A stretch of 64,000 nt of DNA. It comes from DATEPR01 sp036273855 (GTDB lineage Bacteria > Actinomycetota > Actinomycetes > Mycobacteriales > Pseudonocardiaceae). The translations under genes were made by a program, and so were the position numbers. Of this stretch, positions 37,390 to 45,527 are shown one piece after another (the first letter of the stretch is position 1; the number at the start of each line of letters is the position of its first letter). The stretch covers positions 47,211 through 111,210 of the forward strand of contig DASUGU010000103.1 in NCBI GenBank assembly GCA_036273855.1. The letters are read 5' to 3'. The notes beneath the pieces are model-generated. The model did not search any database and was not told where the DNA came from. It saw nothing but the letters and a program-made list of their open reading frames with translations.

Positions 37390-38220
37390 TCAGTGCCCGG
37401 CCAGCGACGCACCCGCCACCACGAGTTGGGCGACGGCCAGCAGCGCCACCACCAGCACCGCCCGGAACACCGCACGGGAACCCGGCCGCCGCCCGGCGAC
37501 CAGCCCCGCCGCCAACACCACCAGTGCCGCGCCGGCCAGCGCGACGCGGACGGCCAGGTGTCCGGTCGGCCCGAGCACCAGCACCACCGACGCGGCGAGC
37601 AGCAGGAGCACGGCCGCCCACCTGCTGCCGGTCGCGCCGATCCGGTGCGGCAGCCCACGCACCCCCGTGGCGGCGTCGTCGGTGAGATCGGGCAGCACGT
37701 TGGCGAAATGCGCGCCACCGCCGAGCAGCGCGCCAGCCACCGGCAGCCACCACGGCGGATGGGGTGACGGGCCGAGCACGGCGAACAGCGGCAGCAGCGC
37801 GAACGAGACCAGGTAGGGCACGACAGAGGCGACGGTCGCCTTCAGGCCCAGGTCGTAGGCGAGCGCGGACGCGACGGCCACCAGGTGCAGCCCGCCGGCC
37901 AGCGGCCCGACCGCCAGCGACAGCGGCACGCACGCCACGCCCGCCACCAGTGCGGCCACGCCCACGGTCCGCCGGCCGACCGCACCCGAGGTGATCGGCT
38001 TGTCGGTCCGCCCGGCCGCGATGTCCCGATTGGCGTCGAGATAGTCGTTGGTCCAGCCGACACACAACTGCCCGGCCAGCACGGCCGCGCCCACCAGCAG
38101 CGTCCCGACGGCGCCCCGCCCGACGGTGGCGGCGAGCAACACGGCCACCACCGTCACCGCGGCACAGGCATCCGGATGACACGCCCGCACCAGCCCACCC
38201 ACCGTGCCGGCCCGCCTCAC
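37390..38220 (-). CDS. UbiA family prenyltransferase
   Basis: A 276-residue intramembrane prenyltransferase with about eight or nine helices. The first aspartate motif is NDYLDANRDIAAGRTDKP (near residue 60); the second is degenerate (YDLGLKATVAS). Such enzymes join polyprenyl diphosphate to an aromatic or sugar acceptor. The acceptor is unknown; menaquinone or DPR-type enzymes have fuller motifs, so a secondary role is possible. GTG 38220 is taken as the start because the frame upstream is only tandem repeat DNA. The stop is 4 bases from that of the convergent helicase gene. Confidence 0.82.
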   Translation of the reverse strand: MRRAGTVGGLVRACHPDACAAVTVVAVLLAATVGRGAVGTLLVGAAVLAGQLCVGWTNDYLDANRDIAAGRTDKPITSGAVGRRTVGVAALVAGVACVPLSLAVGPLAGGLHLVAVASALAYDLGLKATVASVVPYLVSFALLPLFAVLGPSPHPPWWLPVAGALLGGGAHFANVLPDLTDDAATGVRGLPHRIGATGSRWAAVLLLLAASVVLVLGPTGHLAVRVALAGAALVVLAAGLVAGRRPGSRAVFRAVLVVALLAVAQLVVAGASLAGH

Positions 38221-38258
38221 CCCGCCGAGTCTGCCAGCCGCCCGGGCCACCGCGGCGC

Positions 38259-38523
38259 GACCGACCGATGTTGCGAGCGGCGGCGCGCCGGACGGCGGGC
38301 GGCCGCTGCGGTGTGACCGGCCGATGTTGCGATCGGTGGCGCGCCGGACGGCGGGCGGCCGCTGCGGCGCGGCCGGTCGGTGTTGTGATCGGCGGGTTGC
38401 CGGACGGTGGTCGGGCCGCCTTGGGTGTGACCGGCCGGTGTTGTGATCGGCGGCGCGCCGGACGGTGGCCGGGCTGCCTCGGTGTGGCCGGTCGATGTTG
38501 CCATCGGTGGATCGCCGCACGCC
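38259..38523. repeat. Tandem repeat array, about 4.7 copies of a 56-58-bp unit
   Basis: Units start at 38259, 38315, 38371, 38429 and 38486 (last partial). Each carries CCGATGTTGCGATCGG or a variant (a 5-bp stem with GTTGCG loop) followed by a GGCGCGCCGGACGG-like tract. Another degenerate copy (GTTGCGATCG) lies at 38531. Unit length is not a multiple of three throughout, so it is not coding. Confidence 0.85.
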
Positions 38524-38560
38524 ACGAGCTGTTGCGATCGCCGCTGTCGGCATGGCGGGC

Positions 38561-38566
38561 GATACT
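38561..38566 (+). promoter_or_regulatory. -10 box of the DinB gene
   Basis: GATACT, 7 bases before ATG 38574, with no ribosome site: a likely leaderless start. Confidence 0.45.
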
Positions 38567-38573
38567 CCGCGCC

Positions 38574-39086
38574 ATGGCCGTACCGTTTCCGTCACCGACC
38601 GTCCCCGTGCCGTCCCGGAACGAGCTGTTCCTCCGCTACCTGGACTTCTTCCGCGCCACGCTGGTCGACAAGCTGACCCGGCTGCCCGAGGCCGAACTGC
38701 GCACCAGCAGGCTCCCGTCCGGCTGGACCCCGGTCGAACTGCTGAAACACCTCACCTACGTCGAGCTGCGCTGGCTGGACTGGGGCTTCGCCGGCACCAC
38801 CGTCGCCGATCCGTGGGGCGATCACGATGGCCCGAAATGGCACGTCGACCCGGACGAGACCCTGACCGGCCTGGTCGAAGCCCTCCACCACCAGGCCGAC
38901 CGCACCCGCGAGATCGTCGAGGCGCACGAGCTCACCGACGTCGGCCGGCCGGGCCCGCGCTGGGAGGGCGACGAACCGGCCACCCTGGAACGCGTGCTGT
39001 GCCACGTGTTCCAGGAGTATGCCCGGCACGTCGGCCACCTGGACGTCGTCGCCGAACTGGCGGACGCCGCGATCGTCGGCGAGTAG
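38574..39086 (+). CDS. DinB/mycothiol S-transferase-like family protein (DUF664)
   Basis: A 170-residue four-helix-bundle protein. Metal-site histidines are visible in LLKHLTYVELRW and HVFQEYARHVGHLD, the pattern of DUF664/DinB proteins, several of which are thiol-dependent transferases or maleylpyruvate isomerase-like. In an actinobacterium mycothiol is the likely cofactor. The open frame continues upstream through the repeats, but the start is ATG 38574, 7 bases after a GATACT box. Confidence 0.85.
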   Translation: MAVPFPSPTVPVPSRNELFLRYLDFFRATLVDKLTRLPEAELRTSRLPSGWTPVELLKHLTYVELRWLDWGFAGTTVADPWGDHDGPKWHVDPDETLTGLVEALHHQADRTREIVEAHELTDVGRPGPRWEGDEPATLERVLCHVFQEYARHVGHLDVVAELADAAIVGE

Positions 39087-39138
39087 TCCGTTGTAGACAA
39101 GCTTCCGCCACGCCCGCTGATGCGCAAGGCTGGTCGGC

Positions 39139-39726
39139 ATGGCGGACACCGACCTGCGGCGGGGACTCACCGCGCTGAGCGACGGCGACCTGAACACGGC
39201 GGAGCCATTGCTGCGTAGCGCGGCCGAGGCCGGGTCGCCCGACGCGATGCTCGCCCTGTGCACCCTGCTGCGCGACTCCGGCCGGCCGGACGAGGCCGCC
39301 GAGTGGCTGTTCGACGCCGCCGAGACCGGCCATGCGGCGGCCAACAACATGCTCGGCGTGCTGCTCGTCCAGCAGGGCAGCCGGAAGGCGGCGCAGCGTG
39401 CGTTCCGCAGGGCGATTGCCGGGGGCGATCCCAACGCGCCCAACAATCTCGCGTTCCTGTTCGCCTCGGCCGGCCGCAACGACGACGCGGAACGGCTGTT
39501 CCGGCAGGCGGTGGACGCCGGCAATCCGCACGCGTCGCTGAACCTGGGCGTGTTCCTGCGGTCGACCGGCCGCGCCGACGAGGCCGAACCGTGGTTACGC
39601 GCGGCGGCCGAGGCGGGCGACCCGACGGCGGAGCAACACCTCGCGGACGAGCCCGGTCACGGCTTCGCCGCCCGCGCGTCGGTCGTGTGGACACCCACGA
39701 CCACACACGATGACGACGGGGGATGA
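39139..39726 (+). CDS. TPR/Sel1-like repeat protein
   Basis: A 195-residue soluble helical-repeat protein. Four or five 34-36-residue repeats with Ala/Gly at fixed positions (AEPLLRSAAEAGSPDAMLAL, AEWLFDAAETGHAAANNML, etc.) form a superhelical scaffold that probably binds a partner protein. A disordered tail ends in DDDGG. The stop region overlaps the presumed ribosome site of the GST-like gene, so they are likely co-expressed. Partner unknown. Confidence 0.83.
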   Translation: MADTDLRRGLTALSDGDLNTAEPLLRSAAEAGSPDAMLALCTLLRDSGRPDEAAEWLFDAAETGHAAANNMLGVLLVQQGSRKAAQRAFRRAIAGGDPNAPNNLAFLFASAGRNDDAERLFRQAVDAGNPHASLNLGVFLRSTGRADEAEPWLRAAAEAGDPTAEQHLADEPGHGFAARASVVWTPTTTHDDDGG

Positions 39727-39733
39727 TCTGGTC

Positions 39734-40732
39734 ATGGCCGATGACGAGCACGGCGAGTTCAGCCGCGACATGCGCTACATCACCACCCGCATCACGGCGG
39801 ACGGGCGGGACGGCTATCCGGTCGAACCGGGCCGGTACCGGCTGGCGGTGGCCAGGGCGTGCCCGTGGGCGAACCGGGCGATCATCGTGCGGCGGCTGCT
39901 CGGCCTGGAGGACGCGCTGTCCATGGCCGTCGCCGGCCCGACCCACGACGAGCGCAGTTGGACGTTCGACCTCGACCCCGGCGGCGTGGACCCGGTGCTG
40001 GGCATCCCCCGGCTGCGCGACGCCTACCTGGCCCGGTATCCCGACTACCCGCTGGGCATCACGGTCCCGGCGATCGTGGACGTGCCCACCGGCCAGGTCG
40101 TGACCAACGACTTCGGGCAGATCACCGTCGACCTGTCCACCGAATGGCGCGCCCACCACCGGCCCGGCGCGCCCGACCTCTACCCCGACCATCTGCGCGC
40201 CGAGATCGACGAGGTGGCCGAGCTGGTGTTCCGCGACGTCAACAACGGCGTCTACCAGGCGGGTTTCGCCAGCACGCAGGAGGCGTACGAGCAGGCGTAC
40301 GACGCGCTGTTCGCCCGCCTGGACTGGCTGTCCGACCGGCTGCGCGACCAGCGGTACCTGGTCGGCGACACGATCACCGAAGCGGACGTGCGGCTGTTCA
40401 CCACGCTGGTCCGCTTCGATGCCGTGTACCACAACCACTTCAAGTGCAACCGGAACAAGCTGATCGAGATGCCGGTGCTGTGGGCCTACACCCGGGACCT
40501 GTACCAAACTCCAGGTTTCGGCGACACCATCGACCTCCGGCAGATCAAGCGCCACTACTACGTGGTGCACCGGCAGCTCAACCCGAGCGGCGTGGTGCCC
40601 AAGGGCCCGGACCAGTCGTCGTGGCAGGTGCCGCACGACCGCGACCGCCTACCCAGCAGGCCGTTCGGCACCGGCACGCCGCCGCCGCCACCCCGGCCGG
40701 CCGAGTTGGTTCCGGCCGACCACAACGTGTAG
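39734..40732 (+). CDS. Glutathionyl-hydroquinone reductase family protein (Xi-class GST-like)
   Basis: A 332-residue protein. The active-site CPWA motif is VARACPWANR (Cys near residue 43). The C-terminal GST helical domain contains YLVGDTITEADVRLFTTLVRFD. Homologues (YqjG/ECM4) remove thiol adducts from hydroquinones by forming a mixed disulfide with the cysteine. Because actinobacteria lack glutathione, the thiol could be mycothiol; this is inference. ATG 39734 is selected (GGGGGA upstream); ATG 39710 lies inside the TPR gene. Confidence 0.88.
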   Translation: MADDEHGEFSRDMRYITTRITADGRDGYPVEPGRYRLAVARACPWANRAIIVRRLLGLEDALSMAVAGPTHDERSWTFDLDPGGVDPVLGIPRLRDAYLARYPDYPLGITVPAIVDVPTGQVVTNDFGQITVDLSTEWRAHHRPGAPDLYPDHLRAEIDEVAELVFRDVNNGVYQAGFASTQEAYEQAYDALFARLDWLSDRLRDQRYLVGDTITEADVRLFTTLVRFDAVYHNHFKCNRNKLIEMPVLWAYTRDLYQTPGFGDTIDLRQIKRHYYVVHRQLNPSGVVPKGPDQSSWQVPHDRDRLPSRPFGTGTPPPPPRPAELVPADHNV

Positions 40733-40740
40733 CGCCCGCG

Positions 40741-41151
40741 TCAGGCGTCGCGGGCCAGGTCGACCAGGGGGATCTCCCGCCCGGCCTGGGCCGCGTGGTC
40801 GATGAAGAACGGGAACAGCGACGTGACGTCCTGCCACACCCGGGCCCGCTCGTCGCCACTCAACGTCGTGGCCACGGCGTCGTACCGCTGGTCGCCGACC
40901 TCGACCACGACGTGCGGGTCGGCGACCAGGTTCCGGTACCAGTCGGGGGCCTTGGTGGCGCCCGCGTTGGAGGCCATGACGACGATCCGGTCGCCGTCCC
41001 GGTGGAACATCATCGGCGTGGTGTGGCGCTGCCCGGTCCGGGCGCCGACGGTGGTGAGCAGCAGCAGGCCCTCGCGGTGCATGCCCTCGACCTCACCACC
41101 GGCCCGGAACTGTTCGATCACCCGTCGGTTGATCTCCTGGATGTTGTCCAT
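40741..41151 (-). CDS. Nitroreductase family deazaflavin (F420)-dependent oxidoreductase
   Basis: A 136-residue split-barrel enzyme of the Ddn family. Family segments are LLLLTTVGARTGQRHTTPMM and APDWYRNLVADPHVVVEVG. Ddn-type enzymes use F420H2 to reduce quinones or nitro compounds at the membrane. Its ATG lies 34 bases inside the end of the ankyrin gene, so it is translated with that gene. It ends 8 bases from the convergent GST-like gene. Confidence 0.9.
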   Translation of the reverse strand: MDNIQEINRRVIEQFRAGGEVEGMHREGLLLLTTVGARTGQRHTTPMMFHRDGDRIVVMASNAGATKAPDWYRNLVADPHVVVEVGDQRYDAVATTLSGDERARVWQDVTSLFPFFIDHAAQAGREIPLVDLARDA

Positions 41152-42629
41152 TCCGCCTCCGTCAACAGGTCCACCAGTGCGGGCCGGCCGGCGTCGCGAG
41201 CCCAGTCCACCGGCGTGGCGTCCCGGTGCCGGTCCCGCAGGCCGACGTCGGCACCGAGCGCCAGTAGCCGCCCGGCGAGTTCGACGTCACCCCGGTCCGC
41301 TGCCGCGTGCAGCGCAGTCTGCCATTCGGCCTCCACCGGTGCATCCAGACGCCCGAAGGCGTTGACCGAGAACCCGGCCGCCACCGCCAGTTCCACGGCG
41401 GCCACGCGACCCTGGCTGGCCGCCCACACCACCAGTCCCGGCCGGCGCCGCACCGCGTCGGCCAGCACGTCGGCCGGTGTCGCCTCGACCCCTGCCCGGT
41501 CGCCGGCCAGGATCGCGCCCACGAGCGAGTCGACGGCGTCCAGGGCCGGTTCGGCGGCACCCAGGTCGCGCAGCCGTGCCGCCAGTGCCCGGTTGCCGTT
41601 GACCAGGGCGATCTCGATCGGGGTCCGGGCGGTCCGGCTGGACCGCCGTGGCACCCCGATCGGACCGACCACGTCGACGCCGTGCGCGGCCAGCAGGTCG
41701 ACCCTGGCCCGCTGGTCGTGGCTGACCGCCCAGTCCAGCAGGCTGGCCAGCATCGTCGACGGCGACTCGAGCTGGTCGCCGAGCAGCCGGTGCCACGGTC
41801 CGCCGTCGCCCGCACCGAGCCCGAACTCGAACAGCAGTTCCAGGTGGTCGTCGTTGGTGCCGAACATCCGGTCGTAGAGCGTCTGGCCGTCGTTCGGGTC
41901 GGCTCCGGCCCGCAGCAGCAGCCGGGCGAACGCGATGGCGTGCGGGTGCGCAGGCTGCCCGGTCCAGTCCGCCGCGAACACGCCGGTGAGCACGGTGAAC
42001 GGCGTGGGCAGGCCGAGGAAGAACCGGCCGTCGTTCGGATCGGCACCGGCGTCCAGCAGCAGTTCCGCCGTGGTGAGCGTGGCCGCCCGGCCGATGTCCG
42101 GGTCGTGCCGGGCGAACGCCTGGTACAGCAGTGGCGACCAGCCGAACGGCCCGCACGCCGCGGTGGCGGCAGCCGGATCGGCGGCGAGCAGCCCACGGAC
42201 GGCGTCTACGTCGGCACACGCGGCGGCCACCCCGATGTGCCCGGCGGGCAGGTCGGGGTGGGCGGCCAGCAGCCGGGCGGCCTCCGTGCGGTGGGCCGGG
42301 TCGTCGTCGGCGAAGTTCAGGCAGGCCAGCCGCAGGAACCGGTCGGCAGGGCTCTGGTCGGCAGGCGGTTCGGGCAGCACCCAGGAGCGGGCGTTGATCA
42401 CCTCGACGTGCCGGCGCAGCCGGGCCCACGTGGTGAACCGGTAGTGGTGGGCGAGCGCCGACTGGGCGGCGGCCAACGGGAAATCGGGCCCGGCCGGTGC
42501 GGACGCTCGGTGTTCGGTGACGAAGGCGACGGCCGTGGCGTCACCGGCGCGCACGGCCCGCTGGAGTTCGCGGGCGCGCTTGCGGAGCTGGTCCGGATCG
42601 GGCTGTTCGGACAGGGGAGCGGTCGGCAT
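41118..42629 (-). CDS. Ankyrin repeat protein
   Basis: A 503-residue protein. After a helical N-terminal region (RKRARELQRAVRAGD; HHYRFTTWARLRRHVEVI) there are at least six ankyrin-like repeats, e.g. LLLDAGADPNDGRFF, LLLRAGADPNDGQTL, LLAAHGVDVVGPIG and TALHAAADRGDVELAGRLLALGADV. It is likely a binding scaffold. GGAAGGAGGT lies 4 bases before ATG 42629 and is mirrored by a nearly complementary sequence upstream. It overlaps the F420 reductase gene by 34 bases. Confidence 0.87.
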   Translation of the reverse strand: MPTAPLSEQPDPDQLRKRARELQRAVRAGDATAVAFVTEHRASAPAGPDFPLAAAQSALAHHYRFTTWARLRRHVEVINARSWVLPEPPADQSPADRFLRLACLNFADDDPAHRTEAARLLAAHPDLPAGHIGVAAACADVDAVRGLLAADPAAATAACGPFGWSPLLYQAFARHDPDIGRAATLTTAELLLDAGADPNDGRFFLGLPTPFTVLTGVFAADWTGQPAHPHAIAFARLLLRAGADPNDGQTLYDRMFGTNDDHLELLFEFGLGAGDGGPWHRLLGDQLESPSTMLASLLDWAVSHDQRARVDLLAAHGVDVVGPIGVPRRSSRTARTPIEIALVNGNRALAARLRDLGAAEPALDAVDSLVGAILAGDRAGVEATPADVLADAVRRRPGLVVWAASQGRVAAVELAVAAGFSVNAFGRLDAPVEAEWQTALHAAADRGDVELAGRLLALGADVGLRDRHRDATPVDWARDAGRPALVDLLTEAEWTTSRRSTDG

Positions 42630-42633
42630 GGCG

Positions 42634-42680
42634 ACCTCCTTCCGTGTCCCGGTGGTCCGCCGAACCGGGCGAAAGGAGGT
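42634..42680 (-). promoter_or_regulatory. Leader hairpin that can hide the ankyrin gene's ribosome binding site
   Basis: On the minus strand ACCTCCTTTC (42680-42671) can pair with the Shine-Dalgarno GGAAGGAGGT (42643-42634), 10 pairs with one G-U. A nested CCCGGT/ACCGGG hairpin closes the middle. This arrangement fits translational control. Confidence 0.55.
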
Positions 42681-42915
42681 GGCTGGAAACGTGGTCAGCG
42701 CACTGCCTACCAGGTGGGCTCAGCCCTGTCCGCGGACCCGGAGGCGCCCTGCACGCCGTCCCCAGCGTAGCGAGCCGGCCCGACGGCAGCCACATTGCGC
42801 CGACCATCGGTCCGCAACAATCAATATCGGAACAGTTTCTCGAATACGCGGAAAAGCGTCTCCGCGTACCACTTATCCTATTTTGTCTGATGATGCGGAG
42901 GGTGACCTGACCGTA

Positions 42916-42943
42916 TTGTCAAATGTGAACGAGCAAATAGTTG
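42916..42943 (+). promoter_or_regulatory. Possible promoter of the M28 peptidase gene
   Basis: TTGTCA (42916-42921), 16 bases, TAGTTG (42938-42943), in AT-richer DNA about 50 bases before the start. Confidence 0.35.
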
Positions 42944-42993
42944 CTACTACGGGAGTAGTGACATGGCGTCCATGCGCGGCGTAGAACGCATTC

Positions 42994-44454
42994 ATGTCCA
43001 CCACCTCACCAGGGCAGGATTCCTCACCGATGCGACCCACCCGTCGCGGTTTTCTCACTGCGGGTGCGGCCGCCGCCGTCGCCGGGGCGGCCACCTTCGC
43101 CACCCCGGGGATCGCCTCCGCCGACCCAGGAAATGGCAACAACGTCGACTTTCCGTCCGGCCCAGGGGTGCGCATGCGCCCCCAGGCGCCGGACAAGGAA
43201 CTGCGCGCCATGATCAAGGAGATCGACGGCGAGCGGCAGCGGGCCATCATCGAGAAACTGGTCTCGTTCGGCACCCGCCACACGCTGTCCAGCCAGACCG
43301 ATCCGAACCGGGGTATTGGCGCCGCCCGGGACTGGCTCTTCGCTGAAATGCAACGGCTGGCCGCACCGTCCAACGGCCGGATGACGGTAGAACTCCAGTC
43401 GTTCACCCAGACGGCCGGCGTTCCGACGCCCACCGTCATCACGAACGTCATCACGACACTGCGCGGATCGGTCGAACCGGACCGCATCTACGTGGTGACC
43501 GGTCACTACGACTCCCGCGTGACCGACCTGGCCAACTTCACCAGCGACGCCCCCGGCGCCGACGACGACGGCTCCGGCGTCGCCGCCGTGTTGGAGATGA
43601 TCCGGGTCATGGCGACCCGCGAGTCGAAGGCCACCATCGTCCTGGCCGCCGTGGCCGGCGAAGAGGAGGGCGTGTTCGGCTCGACCTTCATGGCGCAGCA
43701 GTTCAAGGCAGCGGGCGCGGACATCCAGGGCATGTTCTCCAACGACATCATCGGCAGCCCGGTGGGCGACGACGGCCTGGTCGACCCGCACGCGCTGCGC
43801 CTGTTCGCCGAAGGCGTGCCGGACACCGAGACCCCGAACCAGCGTGCGGTCCGGCAGGCGGACGGCGGCGAGAACGACGGGCCGAGCCGGCAGTTGGCCA
43901 GGTTCGTCACGAACGTCGCCAACAACAGCGACACCGACATGCAGGCACACATCATCTACCGGCGCGACCGCTTCCTGCGCGGCAGCGACCACCTTCCGTT
44001 CCTGGCCCGGGGCTACCCGGCGGGCCGGTTCACCGAGCCGCACGAGAACTTCGCCCACCAGCACCAGGACGTCAGGGTGGTCGACGGTGTCCAGTTCGGT
44101 GACCTGATCGAGTTCGTCGACTTCGACTTCCTGCCGCGGGCCACCAGGGTCAACGTGGCGGCCATGTGGTCGCTGGCCAACGGCCCCGGTACGCCGAAGA
44201 ACGCGCAACTGGCCGACCCCGTGCTGACCAACAGCAGCACGCTGTCCTGGGCCGCCAGCACCGACCCGGACATCGCGGGCTACGAGATCGTGTGGCGGCC
44301 GTGCACCGAGCCGGACTGGACCAACGTGATCGCGGTCGGCAACGTCACCACGGTCACCGTGCCGCTGGCCAAGGACAACGTGTTCCTCGGCGTGCGCGCG
44401 GTGGACACGGCCGGCCGGCACAGCCCGGTGGCGTTCCCCACGCCGAACCCGTAG
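42994..44454 (+). CDS. Tat-exported M28 family aminopeptidase
   Basis: A 486-residue zinc peptidase. A twin-arginine signal (PTRRGFLTAGAAAAVAG) directs folded export. Zinc ligands are in VTGHYDSR, APGADDDGSG, and the Glu-rich AGEEEG, with later ligands in NDIIGSP and SDHLPF, giving the complete M28 set. A C-terminal fibronectin-like domain (about residues 400-486) follows. ATG 42994 is given; ATG 43030, just before the Tat motif, is equally plausible. It cleaves amino acids from peptide N-termini outside the cell. A strong hairpin follows it. Confidence 0.88.
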   Translation: MSTTSPGQDSSPMRPTRRGFLTAGAAAAVAGAATFATPGIASADPGNGNNVDFPSGPGVRMRPQAPDKELRAMIKEIDGERQRAIIEKLVSFGTRHTLSSQTDPNRGIGAARDWLFAEMQRLAAPSNGRMTVELQSFTQTAGVPTPTVITNVITTLRGSVEPDRIYVVTGHYDSRVTDLANFTSDAPGADDDGSGVAAVLEMIRVMATRESKATIVLAAVAGEEEGVFGSTFMAQQFKAAGADIQGMFSNDIIGSPVGDDGLVDPHALRLFAEGVPDTETPNQRAVRQADGGENDGPSRQLARFVTNVANNSDTDMQAHIIYRRDRFLRGSDHLPFLARGYPAGRFTEPHENFAHQHQDVRVVDGVQFGDLIEFVDFDFLPRATRVNVAAMWSLANGPGTPKNAQLADPVLTNSSTLSWAASTDPDIAGYEIVWRPCTEPDWTNVIAVGNVTTVTVPLAKDNVFLGVRAVDTAGRHSPVAFPTPNP

Positions 44455-44460
44455 TCGGCA

Positions 44461-44500
44461 GCCGGTCCCGGCCGTCCGCACGTGGCGGCCCGGGACCGGC
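44461..44500. terminator. Hairpin after the M28 peptidase gene
   Basis: GCCGGTCCCGG (44461-44471) and CCGGGACCGGC (44490-44500) form a perfect 11-bp stem, extendable by three more pairs with a bulge. No T-run follows. It starts 6 bases after the stop at 44454. Confidence 0.7.
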
Positions 44501-44507
44501 CCCCCGC

Positions 44508-44513
44508 TACGCT
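44508..44513 (+). promoter_or_regulatory. -10 box of the reductase gene
   Basis: TACGCT, 6 bases before ATG 44520; no ribosome site, so probably leaderless. Confidence 0.4.
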
Positions 44514-44519
44514 GCGCCC

Positions 44520-45527
44520 ATGCACCGTGCGCTGATCATCGGCGGTACCGGCATGATCGGTGCGGCCACGGCCCGAGGATTGCTCGCGTCCGGCTGGGAC
44601 GTGACCGTCACCGGGCGCGCCGCCGCCCACCTGCCGGCCGACGTCGCCGAAGCCGGCGGCCGGTTCGTCGCGGCCGACCGGGCCGATCCGGCGGCGCTGG
44701 CCGCCGCTCTCGGTTCCGGCGCCGACCTGCTGGTGGACTGCATCTGCTACACGGCGGCCGACGCCCGCCTGCTGCTGCCGCTGGCCGCGCACGCCACCTC
44801 GACCGTCATGGTGTCCAGCAAGGCGGTGTACGTCGACGAGCACGGCCGACACTCCAATTCGGACGTTCCAGCGTGCTTCCCCGACCCGATCCCGGAGACC
44901 CAGCCGACGCTGGCGCCCCGCGAGGACGTCGACTTCGACTCACGCGAGGGCTACGGCCCCAACAAGGTGGCCGCCGAGCGGGTGGTGCTGGACAGCGGGC
45001 TGCCGATCACCGTGCTGCGGCCGTCCCGGGTGCACGGCGTCGGCTCGACCCGGCCGCGCGAGTGGGTGTTCGTCAAGCGGGTGCTGGACCGGCGGCCCGC
45101 GGTGTTCCTGGCCGGGCGGGGCGAGGGCGTCGTCCATCCCACGGCGGCGGTCAACATCGCCGCCCTGATCGAACTGGTCGCGCGCCGGCCGGGCGGCCGC
45201 GTGCTGAACAGCGCCGATCCGGACGCGCCCAGTGCGCTGGCGATCGCCAGGACCGTCGCCACCCACCTGGGCCACACGTGGGCCGAGATCCTGCTCGACC
45301 ACGACGCCGAACTCGGCCACCACCCGTGGGAGAGCCGCCATCCGGTCGTCCTGGACATGACCGCCGCCACCGAACTCGGCTACGTCCCCGCCGGCACCTA
45401 CGCCCGGACCGTGGCGGCAGAGCTCGACTGGCTGGCCACCGGCGGCCCGCCCCAGGACACGGAGTACTTCGCCGGACTGTTCGACTACGCCGCCGAGGAC
45501 GCCTACCTGGCCGCTCATCCGGGCTAG
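44520..45527 (+). CDS. NAD-dependent epimerase/dehydratase family protein (extended SDR)
   Basis: A 335-residue Rossmann protein. The cofactor loop is IIGGTGMIGAATA (residues 6-18). The active-site Tyr-Lys pair lies in REGYGPNKVAAE (about residue 145), and VLRPSRVHG is typical of extended SDRs. It may act on a sugar nucleotide or a small hydroxy compound. No sugar-biosynthesis partner is adjacent, so the substrate is unknown. The last 4 bases overlap the convergent thioesterase stop. Confidence 0.85.
   Translation: MHRALIIGGTGMIGAATARGLLASGWDVTVTGRAAAHLPADVAEAGGRFVAADRADPAALAAALGSGADLLVDCICYTAADARLLLPLAAHATSTVMVSSKAVYVDEHGRHSNSDVPACFPDPIPETQPTLAPREDVDFDSREGYGPNKVAAERVVLDSGLPITVLRPSRVHGVGSTRPREWVFVKRVLDRRPAVFLAGRGEGVVHPTAAVNIAALIELVARRPGGRVLNSADPDAPSALAIARTVATHLGHTWAEILLDHDAELGHHPWESRHPVVLDMTAATELGYVPAGTYARTVAAELDWLATGGPPQDTEYFAGLFDYAAEDAYLAAHPG

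Larger units (their letters stand above)
38221..38573. other. 353-base divergent intergenic region, mostly tandem repeats
   Basis: It separates the UbiA (minus) and DinB (plus) genes. All but about 90 bases are the 56-58-bp tandem repeat at 38259-38523, plus the DinB promoter. Confidence 0.8.
42630..42993. other. 364-base divergent intergenic region
   Basis: It holds the ankyrin leader at 42634-42680, an AT-richer tract from about 42800, an 8-bp hairpin TACGCGGA/TCCGCGTA (42845-42852 and 42861-42868) followed by T-rich DNA, and a possible promoter for the peptidase. No gene is seen. Confidence 0.6.

Noticed and set aside
38259..38523. CRISPR array
   Set aside because: Repeats are directly adjacent, with no unique spacers, and no cas genes are present.
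38268..38573. N-terminal extension of the DinB protein through the repeats
   Set aside because: The frame is Arg/Cys/Gly-rich repeat DNA and the unit length breaks frame; a promoter and ATG exist at 38561-38574.
42630..42785. Known metabolite riboswitch before the ankyrin gene
   Set aside because: The leader is structured but I see no core of TPP, glycine, cobalamin, SAM or ydaO aptamers.
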